Below are positions 59,442 through 62,386 of a DNA stretch of 62,386 nucleotides, piece after piece. Under the pieces are notes generated by a model that did not search any database, had not been told where the DNA came from, and was given only the letters and a program-made list of their open reading frames with translations. Made by a program: the position numbers and the translations under genes. Within the stretch, counting starts at the first letter, position 1; the number at the start of each line of letters is the position of its first letter. Origin of the DNA: an uncultured Hungatella sp. (GTDB taxonomy: Bacteria > Bacillota > Clostridia > Lachnospirales > Lachnospiraceae); NCBI GenBank assembly GCA_947089145.1, contig CAMUJH010000024.1:1-62386 (forward strand). Reading direction: 5' to 3'.

Positions 59442-60797
59442 TTAAAAGGGCATCTTAAGCTTTCCAAACATGCCGCCCAGTCCGCCTCTTCGTTTTCCGC
59501 CCATCATTCCGGGAAGCTGCTTCATCATTTTTTTCATCTGGTCAAACTGCTTCACAATCCGGTTCACTTCCTGAATCCCCACCCCGGCGCCTTTGGCAAT
59601 GCGCTGCTTCCTGGAAGGGTTTAAAATAGAAGGATTGGCCCTCTCTTCCTTGGTCATGGAAAGAATAATGGCTTCCACCCGATCCATGGCGGAATCATCA
59701 ATATCCATGCCGCCTTTTACCTGGGGCATCCCCGGCATCATGCTCATGATGCTGGCCATGCCGCCCATTTTCTTAATCTGATTCATCTGATCCAGGAAAT
59801 CATTAAAATCAAACTCTGCCTTCTTCAGCTTCTGAGTCAGCTCCCTGGCCTTCTCCTCGTCTACTTCCATCTCGGCTTTTTCAATAAGGGAAAGAATATC
59901 CCCCATGCCCAAAATCCTGGAAGCCATGCGGTCGGGATAAAACTGTTCCAGATCGGAAAGCTTCTCTCCCATGCCGATGTACAGAATCGGCTTCCCGGTA
60001 ACCGCCTTAATGGACAAGGCTGCACCGCCCCTGGTATCGCCGTCTAACTTAGTCAGGATAACTCCGTCGATTCCGATCTTTTGTTCAAAGCTCTCCGCCA
60101 CATTAACCGCATCCTGCCCGGTCATGGCGTCTACAATCAGAAGCGTCTGGTGAACCTCCAGGGCTTCCTTAATCCTGGCAAGCTCTTCCATCATGCCCTC
60201 GTCGATATGGAGGCGTCCTGCCGTATCCAGGATAACCACGTTGTACCCGTTTTTCTGGGCATGTTCAACTGCTGCCTTGGCAATATTCACCGGGTCCTGA
60301 TGATCCCCCATGGAAAATACGGGAACTCCCTGCTTGTCACCATTGATCTGCAGCTGCTGAATGGCCGCCGGACGGTACACGTCACAGGCTGCCAGAAGCG
60401 GCTTCCTCCCTTTAGACTTAAGCTTTCCCGCAATTTTGGCCGTGGTGGTAGTCTTGCCGGCGCCCTGAAGTCCCGCCATCATAATAACCGTGATCTCGCT
60501 TCCCGGCTTTAAGGCGATCTCCGTGGTTTCGGAACCCATAAGGCTGATAAGTTCCTCATGGACGATCTTAATCACCATCTGCCCCGGCGTCAGGCTGTTA
60601 AGCACATCCTGCCCGATGGCCCGTCCCTGTACGGAACTGATGAACTGCTTCACTACCTTGAAGCTTACATCCGCCTCCAGCAGAGCCATCTTCACTTCTT
60701 TTAATGCGGCTTTCACGTCCGCTTCGCTTAAGCGTCCCTTGCCCCGCAGATTTTTAAATACATTCTGTAGTTTATCCGATAAGCTCTCAAAGGCCAT
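59442..60797 (-). CDS. ffh: Signal recognition particle protein Ffh
   Basis: A 451-residue SRP54. The NG domain has GLQGAGKTTTTAKIA, DTAGRL and TKLDGDTRGGAALS; the C-terminal M domain is Met-rich (MMPGMPQ, MKKMMKQLPGMMGG). It targets membrane proteins to the translocon. The ATG at 60797 is chosen for its MAFESLSDKL start; AGGAGGG lies about 12 bp upstream, longer than usual. First gene of the conserved operon. Confidence 0.97.
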   Translation of the reverse strand: MAFESLSDKLQNVFKNLRGKGRLSEADVKAALKEVKMALLEADVSFKVVKQFISSVQGRAIGQDVLNSLTPGQMVIKIVHEELISLMGSETTEIALKPGSEITVIMMAGLQGAGKTTTTAKIAGKLKSKGRKPLLAACDVYRPAAIQQLQINGDKQGVPVFSMGDHQDPVNIAKAAVEHAQKNGYNVVILDTAGRLHIDEGMMEELARIKEALEVHQTLLIVDAMTGQDAVNVAESFEQKIGIDGVILTKLDGDTRGGAALSIKAVTGKPILYIGMGEKLSDLEQFYPDRMASRILGMGDILSLIEKAEMEVDEEKARELTQKLKKAEFDFNDFLDQMNQIKKMGGMASIMSMMPGMPQVKGGMDIDDSAMDRVEAIILSMTKEERANPSILNPSRKQRIAKGAGVGIQEVNRIVKQFDQMKKMMKQLPGMMGGKRRGGLGGMFGKLKMPF

Positions 60798-60828
60798 AGT
60801 GTTAAGTATCCCTCCTGTCACCTTTGCC

Positions 60829-60857
60829 ATCATACACGAAAAAGGCCGGAGTGTCAA
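60829..60857 (-). promoter_or_regulatory. Sigma-A promoter of the ffh operon
   Basis: On the minus strand TTGACA (60852-60857) and TATGAT (60829-60834) are 17 bp apart, 32 bp upstream of the ffh start. Confidence 0.8.
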
Positions 60858-60869
60858 GTGTTTTTTCTT

Positions 60870-60887
60870 TACGAACTTTCGTTCGTA
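60870..60887. promoter_or_regulatory. LexA/SOS-box-like palindrome
   Basis: TACGAAC (60870-60876) and GTTCGTA (60881-60887) flank TTTC, giving CGAAC-N4-GTTCG, the Gram-positive LexA (DinR) consensus form. It lies 13 bp upstream of the ffh -35 and 108 bp past the integrase stop. Confidence 0.5.
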
Positions 60888-60994
60888 TTGTTTCATCCTG
60901 TGTTATCTGCGTTTATTTCAATACTGTTGCCTGATAAGGTACTTTTATTATGGTCTGTCTTTTTCCGTCTTTCTTCTCAAATTTGTCACAGCCA

Positions 60995-62215
60995 TTATGA
61001 TATTCTAACCATCTGCGCCACCGCCTCCTGCTCTTTCTTTTTATCCTCTGTCAGATGTGTATATGTGTCCAATGTCACAGATGTGGAAGCGTGTCCAAGA
61101 TTCTGGCTCACAATCTTCACATCAGCTCCTGCAGAATAGGCAAGGCTTGTGTAAGTGTGTCGGACCATGTGTGGACAAAAATTCTCAATCTTTTCTGTAT
61201 TGTTTTCCTCTGCGTCCTTGTTGTACCGCTCCACAATCCTTTTTATCAGTTCCCGAAAACCTGGCTCATTCCATACATTCCCGTATGTATTCACAAACAG
61301 AAAGCCTGATACATATCTCCGAATATTTCCGGAATCATCCACATAAGGCAATTTTACAGAAGAGGAAACGCTCTGCATTTTCAGCTTCAGGAGCGTTTTT
61401 CTCACTACACTATTCATTGCAACACTACGGATAGACGTTTTACTTTTAGGAGAAGCTACTGCCATAGTAAAGCCATAATCTTCTTTTCTATACCGATTTA
61501 CTGTTTTATTGATGGTTATGGTATTCTCTTTTAAATTCACGTCATCCCACGTCAGAGCCGCCATTTCTCCGATTCTCATACCCAAATTAAACAGGACAAC
61601 AAAGGCCGGGTAACTGTATGAATACCGCTCGCTGTTCTTTACATAGCCCATAAACAAATCAATCTGCTGCTGTTCTATAGCCGTTCGCTTCTTACTTTCT
61701 GTCTGTGGAACCTGTAAATTTTTTGCAGGATTTTTGATAATAATATCATCATCTAAGGCACACTCAAAGACAATGTTTAGACAGCTTTTCAGATTGGACA
61801 TAGTAGAATGTTTCTTGCCATCCTGAACCATTTCGTTAATGATCCTCTGGCAATCTGCCTTTGTGATCTTCGCAATCTGCTTTTTTCCGATTGTATTTTT
61901 AATGTATGTATTGTAATATGACTTATAATTCGTGCAAGTCGTGGCTTTCCTGCCGCTCTTTGCAAATGTTTCCAACCAAAAATCAAAATAAGAGTTTAAC
62001 GTCATTCTAGCATTTCTGGTATTCAACTTATTGCCCCGGTCAATCCTGCACAGCAGATCATTTTCCTGTCTGCGCAATTCTACCAAATCAGAAGCGGTAA
62101 TTGTGATACGCTCACCATCAATCATCTTTCGGAACATATAGCGTTTATTTTTGGTGTCATAGTATTCACCTGTCTTAAGGTTCCGACCTCGGCTATCCTT
62201 TCGCTTTTCAGCCAT
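60995..62215 (-). CDS. Tyrosine recombinase/integrase of an integrated element
   Basis: A 406-residue phage/ICE-type integrase. An N-terminal arm-binding region (~1-70) and SAM-like core-binding domain (~75-170) lead to the catalytic domain with Arg in LGMRIGE, H349 and R352 in HMVRHTY, H375 in LGHAS and the nucleophile Y385 in DTYTHL. All are intact. The ATG at 62215 follows AGGCGG. It points towards ffh, so the element end and its att site should lie between 60798 and 60994. Confidence 0.92.
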   Translation of the reverse strand: MAEKRKDSRGRNLKTGEYYDTKNKRYMFRKMIDGERITITASDLVELRRQENDLLCRIDRGNKLNTRNARMTLNSYFDFWLETFAKSGRKATTCTNYKSYYNTYIKNTIGKKQIAKITKADCQRIINEMVQDGKKHSTMSNLKSCLNIVFECALDDDIIIKNPAKNLQVPQTESKKRTAIEQQQIDLFMGYVKNSERYSYSYPAFVVLFNLGMRIGEMAALTWDDVNLKENTITINKTVNRYRKEDYGFTMAVASPKSKTSIRSVAMNSVVRKTLLKLKMQSVSSSVKLPYVDDSGNIRRYVSGFLFVNTYGNVWNEPGFRELIKRIVERYNKDAEENNTEKIENFCPHMVRHTYTSLAYSAGADVKIVSQNLGHASTSVTLDTYTHLTEDKKKEQEAVAQMVRIS

Positions 62216-62281
62216 GCCGCACCGCCTTTCTATAAATGCCGGGGGGCAGCAGGATGCCATGTCCGCCTGCCGCCTGTCCGG

Positions 62282-62386
62282 TCATGCCTTCTTTATCTGG
62301 TTTCTTATTCCCGCAGCTTCCGGACACCTTGTCAGGTTTCCGGCTCCGTCCACGACAATCACCGACTCAAACTTTCCATGCTCCAG
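62282..62386 (-). CDS. Partial gene upstream of the integrase, unknown function
   Basis: The last 34 codons of a protein that runs off the right edge. It ends FESVIVVDGAGNLTRCPEAAGIRNQIKKA with a stop at 62282. The position just before an integrase suggests an excisionase-like or small element gene, but the sequence matches nothing I recognise. Confidence 0.4.
   Translation of the reverse strand: MEHGKFESVIVVDGAGNLTRCPEAAGIRNQIKKA

Overview
The window looks like a chromosomal segment of a spore-forming, anaerobic Gram-positive of the Lachnospiraceae type (Clostridium cluster XIVa). Evidence: spoIVA with a sigma-E-like promoter, a choline-binding-repeat surface protein, the operon order ffh-rpsP-khpA-rimM-trmD-rplS-lepB-rbgA-rnhB-yraN, AGGAGG-type ribosome binding sites, and two decayed Rpn/PD-(D/E)XK 'transposase' genes of a kind common in that family. 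No rRNA, tRNA or CRISPR array was seen.

Layout. (1) 1-143: decayed N-terminus of an Rpn-family gene. (2) 363-27811, all on the minus strand: a glycan-assembly cluster of about 25 closely packed genes, transcribed from about 27.9 kb leftwards. The right part (16.6-27.8 kb) is visibly AT-rich and holds FkbM-like and DUF268 methyltransferase-like proteins, a cytoplasmic beta-propeller, a GT11 fucosyltransferase-like enzyme, GT4/GT-B enzymes, a perosamine-synthase-like aminotransferase and a formyltransferase-acetyltransferase fusion. The left part is richer in GC and holds GT2, GT8 and GT9-like transferases plus a set that could make a nucleotide-activated pentose: ribulose-phosphate epimerase, arabinose-5-phosphate-isomerase-like SIS protein, nucleotidyltransferase-kinase fusion and HAD phosphatase. 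No flippase, polymerase, ABC exporter or initiating phosphoglycosyltransferase is present. One small Rossmann-like module recurs on at least ten of these proteins.

(3) 27.9-30.3 kb: a TnpB-family protein that has lost all three RuvC catalytic residues but keeps its zinc ribbon, followed by a hairpin-dense stretch of about 550 bp that leads into the glycan operon promoter and preceded by two related palindromes. This is the best candidate for a new system: a nuclease-dead, TldR-like RNA-guided regulator placed directly upstream of a surface-glycan operon.

(4) 30.3-34.1 kb: a second Rpn fragment, a DUF134-NifX fusion, and a redox group (ferredoxin, NapH-like membrane Fe-S protein, thioredoxin, Crp/Fnr regulator), then an RNHCP protein. 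(5) 34.3-40.4 kb: spoIVA, an XRE regulator divergent from a 1038-residue surface protein, and a YkuD L,D-transpeptidase. (6) 40.5-45.5 kb: the livJHMGF branched-chain amino acid ABC transporter. (7) 45.6-52.5 kb: DUF512 protein-der-plsY-gpsA (minus) divergent from a PRPP-synthetase-like gene and a family-restricted coiled-coil protein. (8) 52.5-60.8 kb: the ffh-to-pgeF translation, secretion and ribosome-maturation operon. (9) 61.0-62.4 kb: a tyrosine integrase and a partial gene, the end of an integrated element that continues beyond the window, with a LexA-box-like palindrome at the junction.
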